Source: Desmodesmus armatus
Taxonomy: Eukaryota > Chlorophyta > Chlorophyceae > Sphaeropleales > Scenedesmaceae
DNA length: 64,000 nt
Direction: 5' to 3'
Assembly: GCA_007449985.2 (NCBI GenBank)
Contig: VIIQ02000049.1
Coordinates: 1-64,000, forward strand
The translations under genes were made by a program, and so were the position numbers. The notes below the pieces were generated by a model. It made no database searches, had not been told where the DNA came from, and saw nothing but the letters and a program-made list of their open reading frames with translations. Shown here piece after piece: positions 37,875-50,000 of this stretch. Numbering within the stretch: position 1 is the first letter of the stretch; every line of letters begins with the position of its first letter.

Positions 37875-39530
37875 CAAGGCAGCACAAGCAGTGCATGGCA
37901 TAGTCGCCACGTGCACAGCACCAGCAGACGCAGCATGCAGTGCGCATTGGTGTGCTGCGCATGGCAGCAGAGCGCCTAGTGTTCCTTGTGGGTCCTTCCA
38001 ACTTCCTTGCGGGGCCCGTCAGACACGTAGGGCACTGTGTGCTGTTGCTTGCATGCCAGAGCCGCAGAGACCTCAACACCACAAGCACTCAGTCATTCTG
38101 TGCTGAGTGTTTGGAGCTGTCAGCACAATGACAGGCACGGCCATGGCTGATCTCAACTCTGCAGGCTGTTTCTTTTGAGTGGCTGATTCACATCGTCGGC
38201 ATGCTGCTTTGGCTGAGTTCAGCAGCACGCGTGGTTTGTCTGGCCAGCAGCGCTTGGTGTGTTGTGGCTGAATTCGTTGATGTGGTCTGTCTTGGCCCCT
38301 TCACTGGTCCTGTGCAGCAAGGGGATTTGCGCTGAGCAAGCTCTGTTCTATGTGACTGTGCAAGACTTGATAAGCAGGTGTGTCAGGGCATAAGCTTGTC
38401 AGGGTCGCTTTGACGGGCTTGACACCTGGAGCAGCACCCCAGCTGCCCGCACGGCCTTTGTGCATTACACAGTGGTTGTTGCTTCCTTGCAGTGTTCTTG
38501 TGAGGCAAGCTCTTTGACCAGAGCATGTTCTCATGGGCTACGGGAAGTTGTTAGCCTGAGATTGAGGTGCTGCTGCCACTGCAGAGGCTCCATTTTGCCT
38601 GCTGGTTTGGCACCTAGTCAACACTGCACGAGCTTGTCCCTCTGTTGGTAAAGCAAACGCACTGCTGCTGGTGGCCGCAAGTGGCCAACAGCTGTGCATG
38701 TGTCTCTTCTTGGCTGTGTGCTGGCTGTCCTGCATGTTGGCTGCCGCCACTGTGGGGCATGGTCTGTCAACTGACATCAGCTATCTGTTGTGGGAATGGT
38801 CCTCCAGTGATATTCATCATCTGTAACATATGGCAGCGGGCTTGGTTGCGGATGTATCAGGGGGGCAGTGCTGCAGAGGCATCATGCCATGTGGCCAATG
38901 TGGAGAAGGGGTTACACAGCATGTGCACACTCTCGCAGTCAGTGTACCCCACATGCCATTGTGCAGGAGCAGGGGGGCAGCGGCACTTCAGTAATGACGC
39001 GCTAGACAGGCCATGACGGCAACCAGCATCAGCTGACAACACAAGCATCACTCCACCTGGTGTGGCTCTGTTCAGACACTTGCATCTCGTAAAGCACCTT
39101 GCTTGAAGCTTTTCCAGACGCCCTCCTCTTCAGCATGCTGAAACTGTGCAAAGCACGGGCACGGCGGGGATTGAACCCGCCACAGTGCGCAGCATCTGCA
39201 GCACTGTTGGCAGCCAGCCAGCCATGTTGGTGTGGAGCCCAGCGCCACTACCGTGGGGGGCACTGGGCAGCGGTCAACCCCGACGCAGGGGCATCATCCC
39301 GCACAACACACTCAAGACACATGCACAATCCACATATTTTGTCCTGCACTGCCCTGCCGCCGAGCACATGAACCAAGCTGTTGTGCCTGTTTCGTAACAT
39401 TGGCCTACAAGACGGCCAGGGACAACAGAAGCCGCTTGGTGATTGCTCATTGAGTTGGATGAGTGATGAGATAAGAGCAAAGCCTCACACACACCTCAAC
39501 TCACTCAAGGTAGTGCACCCGTACACGTGA
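37875..39530. other. intergenic, no gene recognised
   Basis: 3' flank of the ATP-grasp gene. I see no protein-coding exon chain. A tRNA-like T-arm at 39160-39185 is discussed under rejected items. Confidence 0.5.
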
Positions 39531-41705
39531 ATGCAACTGAAACCCCTCAGGCCTCCCCACCAGCAGGTGGGGGTCTTCTGTGCAGCGTTCAACTCATGTC
39601 GCCGCAGTCAGCGTGTGCGCCCCATAGACCTAGGGAAGTGGCATTGGTGGCCTAGGGATAGGGAAGTGGCGTTGGTGGCGGTCTTGTGTAGGGAGGGTGG
39701 CGCTGGTGGGGGTCTTCCAGGTAGCTTCACTCCATTCTTTTTTTTTGTCCCCCCACTCTCCTCGTGTAGTCCAGGCAGCGTGTGCGCCCATAGACCTGGC
39801 CCTTGCCGAATTGGCGTGACAGCAGAGGGCAAACCCCCAGGCCTCCCCCACCAGCAGACAGACATGGATGGGGCGTTTGGGCCTCGAGACAGCCCCTGTC
39901 CTGCCGTGACAGTGTGTACGAGAGCTTAGCGCGCCCCTGTCTGCTGCTGGCTTCACGGGAGAGGCACTGGAGGCGGTCTTGTATGGGGAAGTGGCGGCGG
40001 TGGCGGTCTTCTAGGTATGGGAGGGTGCTTGTCTTTGGGTGGGGTCCTGCAGGAGCAAACATTGGCCGCACTTGAGTATCAGCTGTGTGCTTCGTGGAAG
40101 GTGTTTACAGGTGCTGTCGGTGCAACAAAGGTATATCTTGCTCAGCAACATAACCAACTGCTGCAGCTGCCATGTTCATGCAGGCAGGCCACTGTGCTGC
40201 ACTGACAGCAGAAGGGCGCCCCTGGTAGCGTGAGCATACAGGTGTGGTGCCTCAGTCATTGCGTGTGAGTGTCCAACACTGCCCTGCTGCTCAGGCACAG
40301 CACTGGGCAATTGAGCTGCTGCTGAAGCAAGTTCCTGCTGCTCACCTTGTATGGGAACGGGGCGGCGCTGGTGGGGGTTTTCCAGTAGCTTCACTCCATT
40401 ATTCTTTTCTTTTTTCTTTTTTTTCTCCCCCGCCCCGCCCCTCCTTTCTCCTCGTGTAGTCCAGGCAGCGTGTGCGCCCATAGACCTGGCCCTTGCCGGA
40501 TTTGCGTGACAGCAGAGGGCAAACCCCCAGGCCTCCCCCACCAGCAGACAGACATGGATGGGGCGTTTGGGCCTCGAGACAGCCCCTGTCCTGCCGTGAC
40601 AGTGTGTACGAGAGCTTAGCGCGCCCCTGTCTGCTGCTGGCTTCACGGGAGAGGCACTGGAGGCGGTCTTGTATGGGGAAGTGGCGGCGGTGGCGGTCTT
40701 CTAGGTATGGGAGGGTGCTTGTCTTTGGGTGGGGTCCTGCAGGAGCAAACATTGGCCGCACTTGAGTATCAGCTGTGTGCTTCGTGCAAGGTGTTTACAG
40801 GTGCTGTCGGTGCAACAAATGTTTATCTTGCTCAGCAACATAACCAACTGCTGCAGCTGCCATGTTCATGCAGGCAGGCCACTGTGCTGAAGTGACAGCA
40901 GAAGGGCGCCCTGGTAGCGTGAGCATACAGGTGTGGTGCCTCAGTCATTGCGTATGAGTGTCCAACACTGCCTTGTTGCCCAGGCACCTGGGCAACTGGG
41001 CTGCTGCTGAAGCAAGTTCCTGCTGCTCACCTTGTATGGGAACGGGGCGGCGCTGGTGGGGGTTGTCCAGGAGCTTCACTCCATTATTCTTTTCTTTTTT
41101 CATTTTTTCCTCCCCCGCCCCTCCTTTCTCCTCGTGTAGTCCAGGCAGCGTGTGCGCCCATAGACCTGGCCCTTGCCGAATTGGCGTGACAGCAGAGGGC
41201 AAACCCCCAGGCCTCCCCCACCAGCAGACAGACATGGATGGGGCGTTTGGGCCTCGAGACAGCCCCTGTCCTGCCGTGACAGTGTGTACGAGAGCTTAGC
41301 GCGCCCCTGTCTGCTGCTGGCTTCACGGGAGAGGCACTGGAGGCGGTCTTGTATGGGGAAGTGGCGGCGGTGGCGGTCTTCTAGGTATGGGAGGGTGCTT
41401 GTCTGGGGTGGGGTCCTCATTTGCAGGAGTCCTGCAGGAGCAAAAATTGGCCGCACATGAGCATCAGCTGTGTGCTTCATGCAAGGTTTTGACAGGTGCT
41501 GCAGCTGCCAGGTGCAAGCAGCTGCCATGTTCATGTAGGCAGGCCAAACTGTGCTGCAGTGACAGCAGAAGGGCGCACCTGGTAATGTGAGCATACAGAT
41601 GCGGTGCCTAGTTCATCGCGTGTGAGTGTCAAGCACTGCGCTGCTGCTGAGGCACCTGGGCAATAGAGCTGCTGCTGAAGCAAGTGCCTGCTGCTCACCT
41701 TGGCT
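39531..41705. repeat. tandem array of ~680-690 bp units (three copies plus a partial)
   Basis: The anchor CCAGGCAGCGTGTGCGCCCA occurs at about 39771, 40461 and 41141, so units are ~690 and ~680 bp. Each unit also contains ACAGACATGGATGGGGCG, GAGGCACTGGAGGCGGTC, GTGCTTGTCT and a TGTTCATG..AGGCAGGCCA segment. It ends near GAAGCAAGTTCCTGCTGC. A degenerate leading partial unit starts near 39540 and the third unit decays after ~41690. The same ~90-codon open frame appears in all three, but composition and lack of a known domain suggest it is not a gene. T-rich tracts of varying length mark the least conserved part. Confidence 0.9.
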
Positions 41706-43151
41706 AGGGATGCCACCTCTCCGGTCGCTTGCTCGGTAGGATGACCTGGGTATTTGTTGTCACCTGCAAAGGCAGCCGCAGCAAGCAGAAGGGCATGCAC
41801 GCAGAGAACTGAGCTGCGATGTACACTGCGATACACCGAGACCGTCGCCCAGTCAGCCGCAATGGTCAGTGAACACTCTACAGCACTTGCCTGACAATGT
41901 TGTCTCATGCATACCACTCCAGATGCTGTGTGTCTCCTTCGGAGCTGCACCTTGTGCTGCTTGCCGAGCTCGGTGCACTGCCGCACTCATGCAGGGACAG
42001 CAATCGCAAGAAGACATCATAAATAAGATAAGAGTGCTACCGCTTGTAGGTGCCAAGTTGCTGCAGTCTGGAGGGAACAGGGTCGGGCCTGCAACATATA
42101 TAGTGCACAGGCTGCCAGGGCTGCCAGCTGGCATAACAAAATGACAGAGCAACCCTCCGCAAAAATAACAGGGGCATTGAATATTATTGTTTCTCACGTT
42201 TTTGCGTTATAAATGTTTTTCAAGAGCAATGTCAAAGTTCGTGAAGGAGACACGGGCCAGGTGGGGTCACTGGGCCGGTCTGCTGTCCTAGGTTGTGTGC
42301 CCATGCCAGACATGGGATTGTGACAGAAAACTCAACAAAAGGATGCCCTTCATCGTTATTGACCTTCCTGTAACCACACAATCCAGGATCCTATTCAGTC
42401 ACATTGCAGCAGGACATTGCCTAGTACAGCAGTAATTGCTGTGACCCTACATCACTGGCAGTGTGCCGTAAGGTCCTCGGCATCACACATGCTTTCCCTT
42501 CCTGCATGCCTCAGACAGGGACGGCACAGCATATGTCACGTTGTGAGACAGGCTGACGTCAGGACGTCATGGGTGTGTGGTTGTGCCCTGCTGTTGCCTG
42601 CTCTGACCTGCCCTGCTGCCAATATCAGATTCACCTATGTGAGATCATTTTGCGCCTGTGCGCTCTGCCCCATCGCCCTTGATTCTGAGATCAGTGTTGT
42701 CACCAGCCCACAAACCAATGCACGCGAAGGTCAGGGTTTCTAGGGTGACACCCAGAAATGAAAACAAACATAAAGTGGGTTGAGGCAGACAACACCAAAA
42801 GGATGGCAGTGCAAGCAGCTGCCAGTGCACTATAAGGCTGCATGTCTGCTGTAGCACCACCACACCAACAACGACAACAGCCTGATCCTCCCAACCCACC
42901 ACTTGTACGCCTGCTGCTAGCCAAGAATGTGCTGCACTCATTCCTTTCTACACCAGACCAACCAAACTTGCATGCCCCTCAACCACCTGTACACACACAT
43001 TCCTGAACACGCATAAGACCCCTGAAGAAAGCACTACTGCTGCTCGCCCGGCCTCCCGCTATTTTGTACACACTCACACACGATACCCCTTGGCCATGTC
43101 ACACACTGCCTTGTGCAAAGTGTGCCAAGGAATGCGTTGGACAACAACCTG
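41706..43151. other. intergenic, no gene recognised
   Basis: Lies between the tandem array and the 3' end of VMP1. Short open frames exist on both strands, but none shows splice-linked protein-like sequence. Confidence 0.45.
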
Positions 43152-45979
43152 CTACTGCTGCTTGGCCCTGCGCTGCTGCTCTGCTGCTGCCTCCTGCTCA
43201 TCTAGCCAGGCCTTGTAGCTCTGTGCTAGCGTGTTGATGCAGGACACAGCAAACATGGAGATCAGCACAAAGATGACCCAGCCCCACAGCTCAGGCAGGG
43301 TGTCAGGTATGTGCTTGTAGGCCCAGGCCTGCAGCGCCTCCTTGCTCCTGCGACAGCATCAACAGTACAGCCGGACAGCAATGAAATCAGGGACTGCTTC
43401 TGCAAAAGCTGTGCAACACACACATGCACAGATGTTGGCACACCTGCTTGCAACCAGGAGGGATATGTCAACAGGCACAATGCGATTTATTCAGGGGCAG
43501 CTGCTTGCTTATAGCCAAGCTGGAGCGACTTTGTGAATACAACATGCTCCTGCGGCTGGCCTGGTTGCTATATGCGCTGCACCAGTCTCAAACCAACATG
43601 AACATGTGCACGCCCACTCGGTCCAGACGTCCATGTTATTGCGTGCACCCAAATCCAGTGGGCCCACTATACACACCTGAAGTTGACTGCCAACTTGTCC
43701 CAACGCCGCTGCCACCACCAGCGCGTCTCTGCCCTGTGCTCCGCTGCCCTTGCTGTCACGCTGGCCTGGAAGCGCGCAATCTGCCTGTCAACCATGGCTG
43801 TGAGCCACTCCGCCGGTGAATTGTTGTACTGGCTGAAGCCCCAAGGCACATGCGCTGGCATGAGCGCGGTCAACACGCGCAGTATGGCCGTCCGGCTGGC
43901 TTGCCTGCAAGGGTCGGCAGGAGGAACACAAAGCCATGACAACGCGCACAACTTAATCGCTGCTGATCGTTGAGACACTCTGGTGCCTTGACCAGGGCTG
44001 CTCAGCACAGAGGCGATCTGGCTGCACATCAAGCACCAGCTCTACTCACAAGCAACACGCACCCCCGGACAACTATTACCAGACACACGATCCCCACCTG
44101 AACAGCGCCACAAAGAACATCGACTGCCCCGACACCTTGATGACGCCCTTGCCTATCAGGGTGGCGCCGAAAAACTCCCAGAAGGGCATGAGGAAGGCGC
44201 CACAGCAGATGCCACACAGGTCAAACGCTGCGTTGGGCCAGCTGGCCAGCAGCAGTATGCCATAGAAGCCGTGCTGCTGGATGACCCGCATCATCCAGGC
44301 CTGCATGGCTGCTACAATCCGAGCGAAGATTCCGGTCTGCTTGCCTGCAGATATGTGAAGAGCAAGCAGCAAAGACACTGCTCAGAATGGGGAGCAGCAG
44401 GTGCTACAACTTTTGATCTGGCAACATCATCAGCAGCAGGATGCACGCCACACATCCGCGTGCCTGCATGACAAGTTGCTGCTCAGATGGGCTGGTGGAA
44501 TGGCTGCACTGCCAACCCAGCGGCACAGTGTGCAATCAACAGTGTCGCCGCACCTGACGCGCCCTGCTGCACCGCCTGCTCTATTTCCTGATACGCCTCG
44601 TTGCTGCGCCCTGCCGACGCTGCCTTGTAGCTGAGGAAATAGGGCGGCACTTCACCCACGGCTGTGCCGCAGCCCCACAGGATGGCTGTCAGGGCCACCT
44701 GCAGCAAGCAAATCGGCACCAGGAGGCTGCCGTCAGCACCATGAGGTGTGAGAAGAAGCCAGCTGCAGCAAGCCAGGTGCCATTCTGCACCCTTGTTTGG
44801 TGCGGTCGCTGCATGTGTTGGCAAAAGACCAAGCCAATCGGACCTGGCAGCTGGCAACACCAACAGTTCATGCTGTGCGAGCCCATGCAATGTGTAAGCC
44901 AGCACTGCTGCTGCTGTTCCAGCTGCGGCCTGTGCAACGTGCCAGTGACCATACCTTTTGAAATATCTGCCAGTACGTTACATGTCCTGGTGGGATGTCC
45001 CCGCAGTGAAAGGGTTCACTGCTGTACCAGACATCACCCCGAGTGTTGAAGTCAACATGGCCGCATGTTTCAGCAGCTAAGCACACCTGCAGTACACACA
45101 TGAGCATATCCTCAAGGTGGACCGAGCACCAGGGACCAGTGTGTTGCAGTTCCCAGCTACTACCATTCACTAAGGTGTGGCCAATCACCCAGCATGTGAT
45201 CTATCAAAGCCACCAACATTGGGCACAGCTGCCGCTGCGATGCCTGTACAGCACTGACCCAGACAACTCGCAGGCTGCATGATCTGCCCAGACCCCGCTT
45301 AATTGGGAATGCAGCAGACCTCGCATGAGTGTCCACAGCCCGTATGCCCAGTGCAAACGTAAGCCCAGTCCCATACTCCCCCTGTCATGTCAAGAATAGG
45401 ATGGCTCCCAGGCAAGGCCTCACACATGCTGCGCTGCTGCAGCCGCCTTCCCAGTCGGTTGGGCGTCGCAACTACTGGATCGCATCAACTGCACAGTCTC
45501 ACCTTCAGCATGTGCGGGAACAGAAAAAGCAGGCCAGAGTGCATCCCAGTGCCCAGTCCGATTGACGACAACACCCCCAGGCTTATCCACCATGTGGTGT
45601 ACAGCATCCATTCCTGCGCCAGACATGTCCAATCAGGAAAAGATTGCGGCATAGGCAGCAAGCAGGCTCAGTACGTGCAGCTGTGCTGATGCATGACAAG
45701 CATGCATGACATGCATCAATGACATCATGCAAGAGGGGCCTAGTCATGCGCCATGCAGCTCACCTCCAATAGCCCTGTGGCATCAGTGTAGAGCCCCAAG
45801 CCTTTGGCAGATGCGTAGAGCAACAGCACCGGGAGCGCGATGCCCAGTGTTACCGGGTGTGTGGCTACAAAGTGCGCTGCAGATGCTGTGCCAGATGCCA
45901 CACTGCATGAGAAGTAGTAAAGAGTCTTGAAGGGGTGCCTGGCCAGGGTCAACCTGGACCCGTCCGATGAACCCAGCAT
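43152..45979 (-). CDS. VMP1: vacuole membrane protein 1 (VMP1)
   Basis: ER multi-spanning membrane protein with a VTT/DedA-type core. It is required for autophagosome formation and lipid scrambling or transfer at ER contact sites in animals, plants and Chlamydomonas. Seven exons on the minus strand: 45764-45979, 45503-45613, 44955-45086, 44554-44698, 44098-44344, 43677-43904, 43152-43347, totalling 425 codons (424 residues) in phase. Diagnostic segments are RHPFKTLYYF, WISLGVLSSIGLGTGMHSG, VPPYFLSYKAA, GILLLASWPNAAFDLCGI and MPFWEFFGATLIGKGVIK. A last membrane span (ELWGWVIFVLISMFAV) precedes INTLAQSY and a Gln/Glu-rich coil ending KQQQ, the usual VMP1 C-terminal layout. The ATG at 45979 leaves only about a dozen residues before the first conserved motif. 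Plant and animal VMP1 have longer N-termini, so another 5' exon is possible. Confidence 0.9.
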
Positions 45980-47054
45980 GGGGTTTCCCCCTCCTGCTAG
46001 AGAACTGGGCCAAGGGACAGGCGTGTGCTGCAGCTGGCCAGCGGCGGGGTTCTGCAGAATGATACTGCTGCTGCTGCCAATTTGGCGGGCACTGCAAGGT
46101 GTCTTCTCTTTGTGGAGTCTCCCTTTTCAACACACTTGGCACTGTATCAATCAGCCCAGTGCACAACAAACTGAAAGAACTAGAATCAGATCGTCTATCC
46201 TTGCTGAGTGGTCTCTGTCTTACGTGGGCACACCCTAGTCAAGCATATTGCGAATTCAAAAGGTGGTCCCGTAGAACGAGTGATCAGGTCTATCGAAGCC
46301 CTCTACCAAGGCATCAACAATGTGACAGTGCATGTGACAGCATGGTAGTTGGGTGAGCTGCATCTACCTCTGAATGTCGAGCTACATGTATAGCTTTTGT
46401 TATTGTTTGTGCAGCTGTACGCGACAATCGCCGAGGATCGTGATAAGAGCAGCACTGGTTCATCGCAGGCCCCTGTGCAAGGAGAATCTGGGTACTGTCC
46501 ACACCCAGGTACGAAGTCCTACATGCCTCAACGTCCATTTAGCCTGCGCTGCAACCATACTATGCTCCAGGCTGTGCACTCTTGGCTGGAAACAGACAGG
46601 CAGAGTGGTGCTGCTTTCAACACCCACCCTCAGCTTTCCTGCTGTGTTGGTTGCGCCACAAACACCTGTACACTCTCTTTGGGTACCTGTGCCTGCACTC
46701 TTCACTTGGCACCCTGCCGATGTCCCCTGTTTCACTGAGCCAAGGGTCCAATGCTGTTGTATGTCCACTGCACATGACTTGCAGCGATCGTGCTGTCCAG
46801 CACACAGCAGGGCAGAAGGGCAGCTTGTTGCAGCCCAGCTGCGGCGTCTTGAAAGCTTGATTGGCTGCAGCTTAGCGGCACTCTTGGGGTGCTGCGTACT
46901 ACACACCCACCTGCCAGCAACTGCCTTGCATGAAGGTGGTGGGTCCAGACACACCAGTCACTAGAGGAGTGCGGGAACAGCAGCAGCGAGAACACGAAGT
47001 TGAAGAAGAAGGGCGATCAGCCAAACGAAAACCACAGCAGCAGGGGCAGCAGGG
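45980..47054. promoter_or_regulatory. shared intergenic region between head-to-head VMP1 and GTPBP1-like genes
   Basis: The two flanking genes diverge, so their 5' UTRs and promoters must lie here (inference from orientation). No core promoter motif is obvious. A missing VMP1 5' exon could also lie here. Confidence 0.45.
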
Positions 47055-50000
47055 ATGTTTGACTTTGACTCAGGGGTGGAATCCCTTGAGCTTGGCAGCA
47101 GGCGGCGACCAGTCAAATGGGCTGTGGAGCTCAGCCTGGCGGACTGCCGTCCACAGAAACACAAAGCAAGGTTGGTTGGCATGGGGCTGCTGACAGGCAG
47201 TTGGCATGGCGCTGCTGATAGGGTGCTGGTGAATGCCTCGCGTGTGCAGTCAAGCTGTCTCATAGTTGCTGTCGCTGCGGGGGGGGGGGGGGGGGGGGGG
47301 GGCTGACTAGGTCAGTCCTTCTCCTGTTGGTGGCTGGGCAGCACATACCAGCATGCTGTAAAGCCCTTGGTGTCGACGTTGTTCACAGCAGCAGTTGGCA
47401 TACCCACCCCCCATGGGGGCGCTGCGTTCTGCAGAGGTCACTGCAGATACCTTGCATGTTTGTTTTGGAAGCTGGACATAAACTTGGCCTATATCACAAG
47501 TAGGTCCTCTGCCCAACATGTATGCCTGCCTTGCCCTGTCCTGCTCTGCATATGTTGGCTGCATGTCTCCAGGAAGCGTCAGGAAGCAGCTCAAGGCGGC
47601 GTGTCCAGCCAGGAGGTGCGGCAGCACGCACTGCTGCAGCAGCAGGCCCAGCAGCTGAAGGTCGCAGCGCAGCGCAAGCACTTGGAGGAGCTGGCTCAGC
47701 TGCAGCAGCAGGACCCCGCAGACGTGACCCCAGCACAGGCCAAGTACCGCAAGGAGTTTCGGGACTCCAGCGTGGTGTGTCTGTCGACAGAGATAGAGCA
47801 GGGCAATGTGGAGTACAAGTACAGGCTGACAGGGTGTGTCACAAACGAAAACCGGCGGCATCAGCTGGTGAGTGACACGTGCAGGGGAGCAGGGGGTTGC
47901 TGCCACTGCAGTTGCTTTGCTGAGTCCTCTGCTGACATGTGCATGGTGCTACAGCAGTGGAGGTGCTGTTGTAAGTCTCAATCGTCTGTGGCGCTGCACA
48001 AGAAGCACTGCTGAAGGCCGGCGTGAGAGTCCCAATCAGCTGGATGTCTTAGCAAGGTGATTTTTTTCATGTTCAGCTGGAACCAAAGATGCACTGTGAT
48101 GCCAGTTTGTGCCACCATATGCTGTGCCGTGCTGTGCTGTGGCCCTGCCCCTCCCGCTGCAGGTTACGCAAATGAAGTTCAGGCTGTCAGAGGGGAGTGG
48201 CGAGTGTTTCTACTACCTTGGGGTGGAGGATGATGGGTACCCACGGGGGCTGGAGCCACAGGAGCTGCAGGACTCCATTGCTGTCATTCACCGCATGGCA
48301 GTGTCGCTGCAGGTGACGCGCATGCCGCTGGCAGCAGTTGCCAGCTGTTATGGCGAAGTAGGAGCAGCAGCTGCCATTATGGCACAGTACGAGCAGCAGC
48401 CGTTGGTGCTAGACATACACATCTCACCCTGCTTTCCTGGCGCGTGGTTCCGTCAGCCAACTGCAGTAATTGGTGGTGTTGCTAGAGAGCATCATGTACA
48501 GGACAAGACTGTGAGGTGGTGAGGGTCAGTGCTAGGGCTGACACTGACTGCCCTGCCATGCTCAAACATGCACTGATGTGCGGCGCTCTGCTTTGTCCGC
48601 CTCCTGCTGCTGCTGCGGCGCCATCCGCATTCCCCTCGCAGGCCACTGCTCGCCTGGTTGAGTATGTGCCAGGTGGCTTTGGCCGCACAGCAGCACTCAT
48701 GCACATCAAGGCCAATGCAGAGGAGGATATGAGGGCAACAGACAGTCGCGTGGCAGGTGGGTGGGGCAGGGGTGCGGTCCGGTGAAAGGGTAGGCTCTGA
48801 ACACGCTGACAGGGGAGCCAGCGCGCCTGGTGCAGGGGTTGCCACCCGCGCTTCATGGCGTGGGCACACCACTCTTGCTTGCATTCTACCCCGGCGCGTG
48901 GGGCTCTTCAAATCTCATCAGCGGTGCTCCTGGCCGTGCTTCATGTAGTTTGGTGGCCACTGCACTTTGGGGGTGCTGTGTGCTGTCAACAGGCCATGGT
49001 GCAGGATTAGCATGCATCAGCATGGGATGCTACGCATCGCCTACCTGACGTGTGCATGCTGTGTGCGGTTTGCTGCTGTCCTTGTGCAGTCGCTGGCAGC
49101 ATGGACAGCGGCAAATCCACGCTGGTTGCTGTGCTGACACACGGGGCGGACGGCCGGCCTCTGCTGGACAACGGCAGGGGTTCAGCACGCATGGCTGTCT
49201 TCAGGCACAAGCATGAGATTGAGAGCGGGCGCACCAGCAGCATCAGCCAGCAGGTGGGCGCTGGGGCTGCCTCTCGTGGCGCCTGGGGGTTGTATCGTAT
49301 TATGCCTGTGCCATCCGGACTACACAGCAACATATAGACTAATCTTGTTGATCGAGCGCCAAGTGCTTGACTTGTTGAGCGCTTGTGTTTGACAGACATG
49401 TTCAACAACATCCAGGAGGCATGGAGTTGCTGTGCATCCCGCATGGGCGGTACTCGCAAGTGTGGCTGATCTTTTGCGGCACGGTTGGCTGTTTGGGTAC
49501 GGTATGCACAGTGCGGCGGCCTCTGGCGGCAAGTTGCAGCAGTGCATTGCGGCACTCAACATGGCACACGCGCTGACATGTTGGCCTTGCAGGTGTTGGG
49601 GTATGACGATGAGGGGCGTGTGCTGAACTACGTTGGTGTGGCCACACCTACCCCAGCAGACATCACTGCTGCAGCCAGCCACATTGTCAACTTTATCGAC
49701 ATAGGGGGCCACGAAAAGTACATGAAGACGACACTGTATGGCATGACCTGCTTGCTGCCAGGTAAGCTGAGCACCAAGGGTCCCTGCAGCCTTGAGGTTC
49801 GCAACGGCTGCGGCATCTTTCACCCTTGAGACAAGCAGGACAGCATGGGGTTGGCTAGCCTGGTTGGTCCTGCATTAGCTTTGCAGCGCTGTGCGGCACA
49901 CAGCTCAGTGCAGCATGCATTGTGGGTGTGGTGCAAGTGCAAGCCTCACTGGGCAATGCTTGAGCAGTTACAGTGCCTTATCACCACCCCTTCGGCCCAA

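Noticed and set aside
39155..39230. tRNA-Cys-like sequence on the minus strand (GGTTCAATCC T-loop, CTGCAGA anticodon-like loop)
   Set aside because: The T-arm stem is perfect and a weak anticodon arm can be drawn, but no matching 5' acceptor strand exists and the variable region is too long. At most a decayed tRNA fragment.
39803..41460. Repeated ~90-codon open frame with the same protein in three units
   Set aside because: It recurs only because the DNA repeats. There is no start context, splice structure or known domain, and opposite-strand frames are equally open.
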